The notes under the pieces are model-generated. The model did no database searches and was not told the origin of the DNA. It saw only the letters and a list, made by a program, of their open reading frames with translations. Made by a program: the position numbers and the translations under genes. Shown in pieces: positions 32,719 to 41,033 of a stretch of 63,040 nt of DNA. Every line of letters begins with the position of its first letter. Positions within the stretch are counted from its first letter, which is position 1. This DNA comes from Lachnospiraceae bacterium (lineage in GTDB: Bacteria > Bacillota > Clostridia > Lachnospirales > Lachnospiraceae). The stretch spans positions 1-63,040 of the forward strand of contig JAEEOJ010000039.1 in assembly GCA_016284175.1 (NCBI GenBank), in the 5' to 3' direction.

Positions 32719-34450
32719 AGAGCTTTCGTGGAAAATTGCATTACTGGCGGGTGTAGTTGCTTTTACGGTATGGACCCTGCCTTTCTTAGGCTGTTACCAG
32801 CCTGTTTTTATCGTAGTATTTTCAGCACTGGTTTACTATCTTTACAGACAGATGATAATCGAGAAATCATTTAAAGAAAGCTGGGTTTTCCTGATATACT
32901 CGCTTCTTTTTTCCGTTGCATTTGTAATGGGCAAACAGGTTCATTTCGACTATATAAGAGGCAATATGTCCGAAAACTACATAGTTATCGGCAAGAAAGC
33001 CATTCTGACGGTCATTACGCTTTCGGCACTTCTTTTCCCTGTTTTTTCCAAACTTTCTGTTCTGATTTCCAAAGTGAAATTAAATAATCTTTCCGAAAAA
33101 AGAGTTCTTAAAAACCCTTTATTTTTCTTTATATCGTGGCTGATAATCCTTATCTGCTGGCTGCCTTATACCCTGTCATTTTACCCCGGTGGCGTAGTCG
33201 GAGACGGAGCAATGACCTTAAGATATTCGTTATCTCCCGGTGCCGTAATGCACAACCATTGGGTACTGCTTTATATAATGGTTTTACGATTCTTCCTCTG
33301 GCTCGGCAAACTGATAAGTGATGATATAAACGTCGGAGTATTCTTATATGCCGTCACACAGACCGTGCTTTTCTCAGGTGTCTGCGCATATGTTGCGTAT
33401 AAATTAAGAGTAAAAGGGGCACATGCTTTGATTCAGTGGGGAACTGTAATTATGTATGCAATCTCCGGATTTTTCGCATCGTACGGCCTCGCGCTCTGGA
33501 AAGATACACTATTCTCGGCAGCGGTAGTTTTACTGACTTTGCTGCTTTGGGATCTTACAAAAAAAGAAAAAGTGACCGTCGGATTCTGCATTAAGTTCGG
33601 ACTTTTAGGACTTTTTATGTGCTTTTGGAAAAACAACGGTCTTCATATCTTTCTGGCTGTTCTCATTATTGTGCTTATCGCCTTCAGAAAACAGGTATTG
33701 CGCCTGCTGATTCCGGGTGCGGCTGTTCTCGCCGTTACACTTATAATTCAGGGACCTGTTTATGATGCTTTCGGAGTGCAAAAGGACTCACTGAATGAAT
33801 CTATGTCAGTTCCGATTCAGCAGATTGCTGCGGTAATAGGCGAGGGGAAAGAACTGACTGACTCTCAGAAGGAAGTACTGTATAGCGTTATTTCCGAGGA
33901 AGACTGGAAGAATAAATATGTGCCGTCATTAAGTGACGATCTTAAAAGAGTCGTAGACCAGGAATATTTAAATGACCACGTAAAAGATTTTCTCGTTGTA
34001 TGGGTACAGCTTTTATTCCCGAATTTCAAAACCTACGTTAAGGCTTATATGATGCTTACATTAGGGTTCTGGCAGCCCGGAGTTTATATAGGCTACTATT
34101 ATGATTATTTCGTTGGAATACAGGATATTCTTAACGATGGATATGTAAACAGAGATTTATTCTGTGAGCTGACCGGAAAATCGATTAACAACGAACTGTT
34201 ATCTATGATAAAATTTATTCCGTCGGGAACCATTGTATGGATTATGTGGTATTCCTTCACATCGGTTCTTGCTCAGAAAGAAAAAAGAAGACAACTGATT
34301 GTTTTTGTACCTATGGCAGTCTGCTGGGCGGTTGTTATGCTTGCCTGTCCGATTGCTTATTCATACAGATATATTTTGATGATTGCGATTGCTTTACCGG
34401 TGGTTTTATACCTTCCGTTTCATAAAGACGCCGGTTTAAAGGAGATATAA
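32702..34450 (+). CDS. DUF6020-type polytopic membrane protein (GT-C-like)
   Basis: 582 residues with about 12-14 membrane helices. After the second helix pair lies FYPGGVVGDGAMTLRYSLSPGAVMHNHWV, where an acidic loop and an H-N/H-P pair resemble the catalytic loop of lipid-linked GT-C glycosyltransferases. The last loop before the C-terminal helices (AVIGEGKELTDSQKEVLYSVI...) is extracellular. DUF6020 proteins are frequent in Clostridia surface-glycan loci, and their reaction is unproven. It may add side-chain sugars outside the membrane from a polyprenyl-phosphate donor. Confidence 0.78.
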   Translation: MKKTLKELSWKIALLAGVVAFTVWTLPFLGCYQPVFIVVFSALVYYLYRQMIIEKSFKESWVFLIYSLLFSVAFVMGKQVHFDYIRGNMSENYIVIGKKAILTVITLSALLFPVFSKLSVLISKVKLNNLSEKRVLKNPLFFFISWLIILICWLPYTLSFYPGGVVGDGAMTLRYSLSPGAVMHNHWVLLYIMVLRFFLWLGKLISDDINVGVFLYAVTQTVLFSGVCAYVAYKLRVKGAHALIQWGTVIMYAISGFFASYGLALWKDTLFSAAVVLLTLLLWDLTKKEKVTVGFCIKFGLLGLFMCFWKNNGLHIFLAVLIIVLIAFRKQVLRLLIPGAAVLAVTLIIQGPVYDAFGVQKDSLNESMSVPIQQIAAVIGEGKELTDSQKEVLYSVISEEDWKNKYVPSLSDDLKRVVDQEYLNDHVKDFLVVWVQLLFPNFKTYVKAYMMLTLGFWQPGVYIGYYYDYFVGIQDILNDGYVNRDLFCELTGKSINNELLSMIKFIPSGTIVWIMWYSFTSVLAQKEKRRQLIVFVPMAVCWAVVMLACPIAYSYRYILMIAIALPVVLYLPFHKDAGLKEI

Positions 34451-34915
34451 ATGCTGGTCGAAGAACAGGATGTAAAAGTATATGCGGATCTCTTTGATCA
34501 TGTGAAGAAAACGCTTGAAGAAAACAGGCAGACTCTGAACTGTAACAAAACGGGATTTCTGTATTCTACAGGAACACCTCCGAAAGAAATTAATTACGAT
34601 GAGCTAAAAGATCTGGATTCGGAGGCTTTTTTGTCATGTATTTTTTTAAAATGCTTTCAGAGACTTCCCTCCAAAGAAGAAAATGAAAAATGCTCAAAGA
34701 TGAACAGAATTCAGCTTCTTAAATATGTTGCAAACAAGGCATCATATTCTATAAGAGGCGTACATATAACACATTGCGTATACAATCCTAGACCGGGCAT
34801 AAGAGGAAGAGTTTTCAGCCTTGCGGCTAAGATAGTTTCTTCAGCAAAATTAAGAAAAATGGCCAAGAAAATGCCTAAAGGAATACAAAGTAAGATAAGG
34901 GGGACTTTCAGATGA
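34451..34915 (+). CDS. Small DUF4214-like protein paired with a glycosyltransferase
   Basis: 154 residues, basic at the C-terminus. FLSCIFLKCFQRLPSKEENEKCSKMNRIQLLKYVANKASYSI resembles one DUF4214 helical repeat (F-x-R-x-P-x-x-x-E). A second small protein (42336-42824) has the same plan and also lies directly before a GT4 gene, so the pairing is recurrent. AAAGGAG precedes the ATG. The stop overlaps the GT4 start by 4 bp. It may anchor or activate its glycosyltransferase; this is inference. Confidence 0.65.
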   Translation: MLVEEQDVKVYADLFDHVKKTLEENRQTLNCNKTGFLYSTGTPPKEINYDELKDLDSEAFLSCIFLKCFQRLPSKEENEKCSKMNRIQLLKYVANKASYSIRGVHITHCVYNPRPGIRGRVFSLAAKIVSSAKLRKMAKKMPKGIQSKIRGTFR

Positions 34916-36075
34916 GAAAAGTGTATCTGGATGTCTCAATGGTAATGATTGGTACCAGTTTTACAGGCATTCCGAGAGTATTGATGGAAATCGTAAAAAG
35001 ACTTGCAGCGGATGATGAATTCGAACTTGTTTTCCTTGAATACGATCAGTTTTACGATTCTTTTAGGATTTTAAAAACAAAAGAGTTTATCGATTTCTGC
35101 AATACTAAAACCGACAACAGAAAATCCATCAGAAGCAGTGAGCACATTACTTTTTACAAAATAGAAAAAAACAGCATTTTCTTCGACTGCGATACAGCAT
35201 GGAAGACCCGTGCCAGAAGAAGCTTTTTATATCCGATTTTAAAGCGCAGAGGCGTAAAAATTGTTCCGCTTATTTATGATATTATCAGCATCGATTATCC
35301 GCAGTTCTGTGATCATAGCGACGTATTGAGCTTCACGGATTACTTTGGCGCATCGTTATTATATGCAGATAAAATCGTCGTAACCAGTCAGGATACAAAG
35401 GATGCGATTCTTTTACACTGTGTGAACATGGATGTAAATATTCCCGAGATTGATATCATTCCTTTGGGCGGTGATTTTAAGAAAAAAGAAAACGCCGAGG
35501 AAAATGTCCAGAGCAGCATAAAAGATATAGTCTCAAAGGGTAAATATCTGCTCATGGTGGGAACAATAGAACCCAGAAAAAATCACGAGCTTTTGCTTAA
35601 TGCATACCAGAGATATTTAAGATTTAAAATCAACTTTGTTTTCGCCGGATTTTCGGGACAGGGAATGGATGGTTTCTTTGAAAGACTGACTTCCGACCCT
35701 GACTATCAGAACGGTATATGGCATGTGGATAATGCGACGGATGACGATATCGATTATCTTTACAAAAATGCCTTTGCAATGGTTTTCCCGAGCTTCATCG
35801 AAGGCTATGGTCTGCCGATAATCGAAGCCTTTGTAAGAGAGGTTCCGGTAATTGCTTCGGATACAAATATCAACCGTGAAATTGCGGGCGACAGAGCATT
35901 GTTTTTCGATCAGAATAAGAGTGTGGAAATGGCAGATATTGTCAGTGACCTGCTGGATAATGAAGAGAAATACAAAGCCCTTTGCGAACGCGTAAAAGGA
36001 TATGTTCCCAAGACCTGGGACGATACGGTCGCAGAACTTAAAAAGAGCCTTAAAGGTGTCGAAATTAATGAGTAA
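34912..36075 (+). CDS. Family 4 glycosyltransferase (paired with the small DUF4214-like protein)
   Basis: 387 residues. The start VYLDVSMVMIGTSFTGIPRVLMEI is the same as in the N-domain of the protein at 42827 (VDVTNLTKVDFLTGIQRVVGNI). The C-domain has MVGTIEPRKNHELLLNAY and PSFIEGYGLPIIEAFVREVPVIASD (E-x7-E). The donor is probably a GDP- or UDP-hexose. It overlaps the small upstream gene by 4 bp and the next GT4 by 8 bp, showing a tightly coupled operon. Confidence 0.87.
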   Translation: MRKVYLDVSMVMIGTSFTGIPRVLMEIVKRLAADDEFELVFLEYDQFYDSFRILKTKEFIDFCNTKTDNRKSIRSSEHITFYKIEKNSIFFDCDTAWKTRARRSFLYPILKRRGVKIVPLIYDIISIDYPQFCDHSDVLSFTDYFGASLLYADKIVVTSQDTKDAILLHCVNMDVNIPEIDIIPLGGDFKKKENAEENVQSSIKDIVSKGKYLLMVGTIEPRKNHELLLNAYQRYLRFKINFVFAGFSGQGMDGFFERLTSDPDYQNGIWHVDNATDDDIDYLYKNAFAMVFPSFIEGYGLPIIEAFVREVPVIASDTNINREIAGDRALFFDQNKSVEMADIVSDLLDNEEKYKALCERVKGYVPKTWDDTVAELKKSLKGVEINE

Positions 36076-37243
36076 AAAAATAGCTTTCATCAATCAAAGA
36101 TACGGAGTCGAAGTGCTTGGCGGTTCGGAAACATATACGAGGAAGACCGCAGAAGCACTTGCTTTGCGTGATGGATTTGATGTGGAAGTTTTAACCAGCA
36201 AGGCGCTTGATTTTAAGACCTGGGCGAATTACTACGAAAAGGATGTTGAAGTAATAAACGGTGTAACGGTTCGTCGTTTTAAAACAGCCAAAAACCGCGA
36301 CAGATTCACTCAGCGCTCTCTTCAGATCCTAAAAAATGTATTCAGCATAAGCTCAATAGGACTTGAAGAAAAACGCCTGAAAGCCCGCGGACCGTACACT
36401 CCGGATTTAGTTGAATTCATAAAAGAACACAAAGACGAGTACGATGCTTTTATCTTCGTGACTTATATGTTTTATCCGACGTATTTCGGCGCCAGGGAAG
36501 TGTATGAAAAAGCCTTCTTTGTGCCGACGGCACATAACGAAGAGCCGATTTACATGGAGATTTACAAAGAACTCTTCAACAGTGTAAAAGGTATCATATA
36601 TCTGACCGAAGAGGAAAAGAAATTTGTCAACAAACAGTTTAAAAACAGCAATGTCCCTTCCATCGTCAACGGAATGGGCATAGATATCCCTGACGAAGAT
36701 AACTCAAAAGAGTTTTGCGAAAAGAACGGAATCGACGGCAAATACATTGTTTACTGCGGACGAATCGAGGAAAACAAGGGCGTTAAGATGCTTGTTGAAT
36801 ATGTGCAGAGATTCAATGCGGAACTTGGTGGAGAACCTGTGAAACTCGTTCTCACCGGCAAAGGCGGCATGAGCGTTCCCGATGATAAAAACATAAAATA
36901 TCTCGGCTTTGTTTCTGACGAAGACAAGTTCTCCGCCATGAAGGGCTCAATGGCAATCTGCCTTCCTTCGCGATTTGAGAGTTTTTCAATTACGCTTCTC
37001 GAAGGGATGGCCTGTAAGAAGCCTGCGCTGGTTAACGCGAAAAGCGAGGTTCTCGACGGCCATATAAAGAAAAGCGGCGGCGGATTTTCATTTGGAAATT
37101 ATGAGGAATTCAAGGAGTCGCTCACGAAACTTTTAGATGCTAAAACCAATGCTGAACTTGGTATAAAAGCAGCGGAGTACGTAAGAGAAAATTACTCTAA
37201 AGAAGCGGTTATCTCAAGACTGGCGGAGTTCGTTGTCAAATAA
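36068..37243 (+). CDS. Family 4 glycosyltransferase
   Basis: 391 residues from ATG 36068 (overlap ATGAGTAA with the previous gene). A longer reading from 36002 would run 74 bp into that gene and puts 22 atypical residues before MSKKIAFINQRYGVEVLGGSETYTRK. The C-domain has YIVYCGRIEENKGVKMLVEYV and LPSRFESFSITLLEGMACKKPALV. SETYTR after a GG loop is common in GT4 enzymes of heteropolysaccharide loci. It is the last gene before a 530-bp break that carries the type I toxin locus. Confidence 0.87.
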   Translation: MSKKIAFINQRYGVEVLGGSETYTRKTAEALALRDGFDVEVLTSKALDFKTWANYYEKDVEVINGVTVRRFKTAKNRDRFTQRSLQILKNVFSISSIGLEEKRLKARGPYTPDLVEFIKEHKDEYDAFIFVTYMFYPTYFGAREVYEKAFFVPTAHNEEPIYMEIYKELFNSVKGIIYLTEEEKKFVNKQFKNSNVPSIVNGMGIDIPDEDNSKEFCEKNGIDGKYIVYCGRIEENKGVKMLVEYVQRFNAELGGEPVKLVLTGKGGMSVPDDKNIKYLGFVSDEDKFSAMKGSMAICLPSRFESFSITLLEGMACKKPALVNAKSEVLDGHIKKSGGGFSFGNYEEFKESLTKLLDAKTNAELGIKAAEYVRENYSKEAVISRLAEFVVK

Positions 37244-37286
37244 TGACACCAGGACGCGTGTGTAAGTATATAAAAAAATACATAAA

Positions 37287-37310
37287 ATTATTGTGCAATA
37301 TCACAATAAT
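37287..37310 (+). terminator. Hairpin after the glycosyltransferase operon
   Basis: A perfect 9-bp inverted repeat, ATTATTGTG / CACAATAAT, with a 6-nt loop. An A-rich stretch follows, not T, so as a + strand terminator it is weak. Confidence 0.4.
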
Positions 37311-37332
37311 AATAAAAACACATTGTTAAATA

Positions 37333-37361
37333 TTTACAAAGTGTAGCCGAAATGGTAATAT
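37333..37361 (+). promoter_or_regulatory. Promoter of the type I toxin mRNA
   Basis: TTTACA (37333-37338), a 17-nt spacer and TAATAT (37356-37361). The predicted RNA starts near GGTGTTACC (37369). Confidence 0.7.
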
Positions 37362-37456
37362 CATTTCAGGTGTTACCAAAACGGTAGGCGGTTGCCCTCC
37401 ATATTTTTGCGGAGGGTTCTCACTCTCCAGCCCGAAAGGAAAGGAGGGGGATGCTA

Positions 37457-37555
37457 ATGTTTGTAACTCTAGAGGATTTAATACAATTGTTAATAATGCT
37501 CATTGCATTTGCTACATTGTTGATTATAATTTTCAAAGAGATAAACAAAAAATAA
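37457..37555 (+). CDS. Small membrane toxin, holin-like type I family
   Basis: 32 residues: MFVTLEDLIQ, then a single hydrophobic helix (LLIMLIAFATLLIIIF) and the charged tail KEINKK. This is the plan of Firmicutes putative holin-like/TxpA-type toxins. AAGGAGG (37441-37447) is a strong ribosome site. An in-frame ATG at 37451 is an alternative start (34 residues), but family analogy favours 37457. It is transcribed from its own promoter between glycosyltransferase operons, with a convergent antisense RNA sharing a bidirectional terminator. It probably depolarises the membrane if the RNA antitoxin is lost. Confidence 0.78.
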   Translation: MFVTLEDLIQLLIMLIAFATLLIIIFKEINKK

Positions 37556-37579
37556 ACCCGTCCCAGCCCGACGGGTTTA
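37553..37579. terminator. Shared bidirectional terminator of the toxin mRNA and antisense RNA
   Basis: A 10-bp stem TAAACCCGTC / GACGGGTTTA with a 7-nt loop. AAAAAATA on its left gives a T-tract for the minus-strand RNA. A second short hairpin (TTAAGG / CCTTAA, 37580-37596) follows on the right. Confidence 0.85.
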
Positions 37580-37630
37580 TTAAGGTTTATCCTTAAAACT
37601 CAGGGCAACCGTCTCCGGTAGCACCTCTTT
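37553..37630 (-). ncRNA. Antisense RNA antitoxin (par RNA II-like)
   Basis: Predicted from the consensus promoter at 37637-37664 to the shared terminator, about 75-80 nt. Its 5' end (GGTGCTACC ... CGGTTGCCCT) nearly repeats the 5' end of the toxin mRNA (GGTGTTACC at 37369-37377 and CGGTTGCCCT at 37389-37398), in opposite orientation. The two RNAs can therefore pair both at these repeats and through the overlapping terminator. Confidence 0.72.
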
Positions 37631-37636
37631 AATTTG

Positions 37637-37664
37637 ATTATAATAAATAACAACATAATGTCAA
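37637..37664 (-). promoter_or_regulatory. Consensus promoter of the antisense RNA
   Basis: Minus-strand TTGACA (37664-37659), a 16-nt spacer and TATAAT (37642-37637). Both hexamers are exact sigma-A consensus, stronger than the toxin promoter, as expected for a labile RNA antitoxin. Confidence 0.85.
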
Positions 37665-37713
37665 GGCGTCCGGATGTAGAAAACAGGGGCCGAAATTTGA
37701 CACAATAGATACG

Positions 37714-37742
37714 GAGCCGGGCACGCTTCGCGAGCCGGGCAC
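37714..37742. repeat. Short direct repeat GAGCCGGGCAC x2
   Basis: Two exact 11-bp copies 18 bp apart (37714-37724, 37732-37742). The reverse complement GTGCCCGGCTC resembles GTGTCCGGCTC at 40084-40094, so this may be another REP-like family. The remainder of 37580-37772 holds the antisense promoter only. Confidence 0.5.
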
Positions 37743-37772
37743 CTTACACTGAATACACAGGAGGATGAAATC

Positions 37773-38849
37773 ATGAATATTTACGGAGTAATTATGGCAG
37801 GCGGCGGCGGAACAAGATTCTGGCCCCTTTCAAGAAAAGAGACACCCAAGCAGCTTCTTAACCTTACGGGAAAAGAACTGATGGTTAACGAGGCAGTCGA
37901 CAGACTTGCTTTCGTGGCAGATAAGAGCAATATCTTTATCGTAACCAATGTTACACAGGTTCCTTCAATGCTTGAAGCCACAAAGGAAAGACTTAAAAGC
38001 GACCATATTTTATCTGAGCCTTCAGCCAGAAATACAGCAGCATGCATCGGTTATGCGGCTATGGAAATTTTAAGAAAATACGGCGACGGCGTAATGATTA
38101 TCACTCCTGCAGACCATTACATTAAGGACGAAGCAGGCTTTGTAAGAATCTTAAACGAAGCAGTAAGAACTGCAGAGAATACCGGCAAACTGATCACCAT
38201 CGGTATCAATCCCACATTCCCTTCTTCAGGCTTCGGTTATATAAGATATGACAAGAACGAAACCGGTGATGCAAAGTCCGTAATCGAGTTTAAGGAAAAA
38301 CCCGATGAAGAGACTGCAAAAGAATATGTTGCTTCAGGCGAATATGCTTGGAACAGCGGTATGTTTGCATGGAAAGCAAGCGTTATTCTTGATAAGTTTA
38401 AAGAATACATTCCCGACATTTACGCGGACCTTGAAAAGATTGGCGATGCAATGAATACAGACAACGAAAAGGCTGTAATCGAGGAAGTTTATCCTAACAT
38501 CAGAAAGATTTCCGTAGACTATGCAGTAATGGAAAAAGCCGCTGCAACAGGCGATGTGTTGGTAGTTCCTGGCGAGATGGGCTGGAACGATGTCGGAAGC
38601 TTCGACATGATGGAAGTTTTACGAGATAAGGATGAAAACGGCAATATTCTCGAAGGCGATGTAGTTGCTGTAGACTGCAAGGATTCCATCATTCTTTCTT
38701 CAGGCAAGACATTAACCGCAGTTGATGTGGAAGGCCTCGTAATCGTTGAAACAAAGGACGCCATCATGGTTTGTCCTAAGGAAAAAGCACAGAGTGTTAA
38801 AAAGATTGTAGAAACACTTAAAGCACAGGGAAGAAACGAGTTATTATAA
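37773..38849 (+). CDS. manC: Mannose-1-phosphate guanylyltransferase
   Basis: 358 residues; it contains only the pyrophosphorylase domain, without the C-terminal phosphomannose isomerase domain of long ManC proteins. VIMAGGGGTRFWPLSRKETPKQLL (about 6-29) is the GDP-mannose pyrophosphorylase signature, and FKEKPD and WNDVGSFD are further family motifs. It makes GDP-mannose, donor for GT4 enzymes here and precursor of GDP-fucose (fcl at 6682). ACAGGAGG lies 6 nt before the ATG. The stop overlaps the next start (TAATG), so it is coupled to a glycosyltransferase. Confidence 0.94.
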   Translation: MNIYGVIMAGGGGTRFWPLSRKETPKQLLNLTGKELMVNEAVDRLAFVADKSNIFIVTNVTQVPSMLEATKERLKSDHILSEPSARNTAACIGYAAMEILRKYGDGVMIITPADHYIKDEAGFVRILNEAVRTAENTGKLITIGINPTFPSSGFGYIRYDKNETGDAKSVIEFKEKPDEETAKEYVASGEYAWNSGMFAWKASVILDKFKEYIPDIYADLEKIGDAMNTDNEKAVIEEVYPNIRKISVDYAVMEKAAATGDVLVVPGEMGWNDVGSFDMMEVLRDKDENGNILEGDVVAVDCKDSIILSSGKTLTAVDVEGLVIVETKDAIMVCPKEKAQSVKKIVETLKAQGRNELL

Positions 38850-40075
38850 TGGGTTTTAAGGAAACGACGAAAAAGTTAATACCTCAAAAACTCCTTTTAA
38901 AAAGGGCACTTATGCTCTATCGTCACAGGGTTAATACTGTGCTTAAAAACAGAGTCATAAAGCCCTATAATCCTTCTTTGTTTCCAAAGGGAGTAAACTT
39001 AATCGGACCTTTTAAGGCGCAGATAGGCTTAGGACAAAGCTGCAGGCTTTTAGCCAACGCCATAAAAGAATCGGATATCGATTACACCTTTGAAAACTTT
39101 GATCTTATCGGAACCGTTCAAAACGGCGATTCGACATTTGACGGAGAGTTCGTAAAAGAGACTCCTTACGGAATAAACATCATTCATATGGAGCCTACGG
39201 AGCTTATGCTTCGCTGTGTAGAATTCGACGAAAACTTATGGAACGAGAGATACAATATCGCATTCTGGCTCTGGGAACTCGAAGAATTTCCTAACGAATG
39301 GACTCCTGCGATAAATCTTGTGGATGAGATCTGGACCCCTTCGGAATTTGCGAGCGAAAGTATCAGAAAAGTGACCGACAAGCCGGTAGTCACGATTCCC
39401 TACAATGTTACCGCCGAGACCGATGCAAAATACGACAGAAAGTATTTCAATCTTCCCGATGACAAGTTCCTTTTCTTAGTCATGTTTGATGCAAACTCAA
39501 CGATGATGAGAAAGAATCCGCTTGGTGCGATAGAAGCCTTTAAAAAGGCATTTTTGCTTGAAGATGATTCAGTTGGAATAGTTATAAAAACCAACAATGC
39601 GGAAGAGAAAAAACTCGAACCGGTTAAGAAACTGCTCGAAGGTTACAAAAACGTTTATTTTATCACCGATATTTTAGAGAAAAAGGCAGTCAACAGCCTG
39701 ATAGCAGATGTGGATGTCTTCGTATCCTTACATCGTGCGGAAGGCTTCGGACTTGTAATGGCGGAAGCCATGCTAAACGGTACTGTCTGCATTGCGACAA
39801 ACTGGTCGTCCAATACCGAGTTTATGAACAAAGATATCGCATGCATGGTGAATTATTCGTTCATCACACTTGAAAAAGACATGTCTCCGTACAGAAAAGG
39901 CGCCAAGTGGGCAGATGCGAACACGGACGAGGCAGCAGAGTATATGAAGAGGCTTTGCACGGACAAAGAGTTTTATGATAATATGTCTGTGAAAGCCAAA
40001 GCATACATAGAAGATAAATTAAGCATGGAGAGCGTAAAAAATCTTCTTGAAAAAAGAATCAGTGAAATTAAGTAA
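38849..40075 (+). CDS. Family 4 glycosyltransferase
   Basis: 408 residues. After a basic N-terminus, GVNLIGPFKAQIGLGQSCRLLANAI is the glycine-rich start. WLWELEEFPNEWTPAINLVDEIWTPSEFASESI is typical of GT4 enzymes acting on mannan- or rhamnan-type glycans. The C-domain has FVSLHRAEGFGLVMAEAMLNGTVCIAT (E-x7-E). It follows manC with a 1-bp overlap, suggesting a mannosyltransferase. A 9-bp hairpin stands just after the stop. Confidence 0.88.
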   Translation: MGFKETTKKLIPQKLLLKRALMLYRHRVNTVLKNRVIKPYNPSLFPKGVNLIGPFKAQIGLGQSCRLLANAIKESDIDYTFENFDLIGTVQNGDSTFDGEFVKETPYGINIIHMEPTELMLRCVEFDENLWNERYNIAFWLWELEEFPNEWTPAINLVDEIWTPSEFASESIRKVTDKPVVTIPYNVTAETDAKYDRKYFNLPDDKFLFLVMFDANSTMMRKNPLGAIEAFKKAFLLEDDSVGIVIKTNNAEEKKLEPVKKLLEGYKNVYFITDILEKKAVNSLIADVDVFVSLHRAEGFGLVMAEAMLNGTVCIATNWSSNTEFMNKDIACMVNYSFITLEKDMSPYRKGAKWADANTDEAAEYMKRLCTDKEFYDNMSVKAKAYIEDKLSMESVKNLLEKRISEIK

Positions 40076-40080
40076 TAATC

Positions 40081-40124
40081 CGGTGTCCGGCTCACAAAAA
40101 AGTGTCGGACACCGTTGATTGTTT
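40081..40124 (+). terminator. Terminator after the manC operon, REP-like stem
   Basis: CGGTGTCCG (40081-40089) pairs with CGGACACCG (40106-40114), with a 16-nt loop, then TTGATTGTTTT. Confidence 0.7.
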
Positions 40125-40149
40125 TATGGTGAAAAATCAGGGCTAATTT

Positions 40150-40178
40150 TTGACAAAAGGCCCGATTTAAGATAAAAT
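40150..40178 (+). promoter_or_regulatory. Promoter of the ABC exporter operon
   Basis: TTGACA (40150-40155), a 17-nt spacer and TAAAAT (40173-40178). It leaves a leader of about 65 nt before the GTG start. Confidence 0.8.
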
Positions 40179-40250
40179 TATAATGTTATGGTCTGTGCAT
40201 TTTTACGGACAAAACAAACATTTTAGAGTATATTTCGGAGTGACGGACAA

Positions 40251-41033
40251 GTGATAAAACGTATTAAAGAAATATATGCATATCGGACTATGATATACAG
40301 TCTCGTTAAAAGGGATTTGAAAGGCCGTTATAAGGGCTCGGTACTGGGCTTTTTGTGGACTTTTATAAATCCCTTGTTTCAGTTATTGATATATACATTT
40401 GTATTTTCCATCGTTTTGCACAGCGACGTAAAAGACTATTATATGTTTCTTTTTGTTGCCCTCATACCATGGATTTTCTTTTCTACTTCACTGGCAGGCG
40501 GTTCAACCTGTATCACCGGTCAGAAAAATATGGTGCAGAAGATATACTTCCCGAGAGAAGTTTTGCCAATTTCTTTTGTGACAAGTCAGTTTGTAAACAT
40601 GCTGCTTAGTTTCATAGTAATCTTTGCGGTTATGCTTATTGCGCGTTACAAATTCAATCCTCTGGCGCTTCTTTGCTTAATTCCCGTTATGCTGACGGAA
40701 TATATACTGGCACTCGGATTTACGTTTATTTTATCTGCAGTAACGGTTTATTTCCAGGATATGCAGTTTATCATGGGAATCATTACGATGGCATGGCAGT
40801 TTCTTTCACCCATTATGTATTCGCAGGAACGTGTGCCCGCTGAGTTTCGTGCAATATACATGTATGTAAATCCCATGGCACCAATCATCATTGCATACAG
40901 GGACATTCTGTATTACGGAAAGGTTCCCGAACTTGCAACTCTTTTATCAGCTCTGCTAATGGGTATTTTGTTATTCGCAATAGGATGGTTCACGTTTGAC
41001 AAAATGCAGAGACACTTTGTGGAGGAGATGTAA
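40251..41033 (+). CDS. ABC-2 type polysaccharide export permease (Wzm)
   Basis: 260 residues with six membrane helices. YSLVKRDLKGRYKGSVLGFLWTFINPLFQLLIYTFVF is the hallmark cytoplasmic gate helix and first membrane segment of Wzm/TagG permeases. The end FDKMQRHFVEEM is also typical. The start is GTG 40251, with GGAG about 9 nt upstream. It overlaps the ATPase start by 1 bp (GTAATG region). With the ATPase it exports undecaprenyl-linked glycan made by the downstream glycosyltransferases. Confidence 0.92.
   Translation: MIKRIKEIYAYRTMIYSLVKRDLKGRYKGSVLGFLWTFINPLFQLLIYTFVFSIVLHSDVKDYYMFLFVALIPWIFFSTSLAGGSTCITGQKNMVQKIYFPREVLPISFVTSQFVNMLLSFIVIFAVMLIARYKFNPLALLCLIPVMLTEYILALGFTFILSAVTVYFQDMQFIMGIITMAWQFLSPIMYSQERVPAEFRAIYMYVNPMAPIIIAYRDILYYGKVPELATLLSALLMGILLFAIGWFTFDKMQRHFVEEM

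Noticed and set aside
37244-37772. Gap read as a simple intergenic spacer or riboswitch for manC
   Set aside because: Promoters, small ORF and convergent terminator explain most of it as a type I toxin locus; no riboswitch consensus fits.
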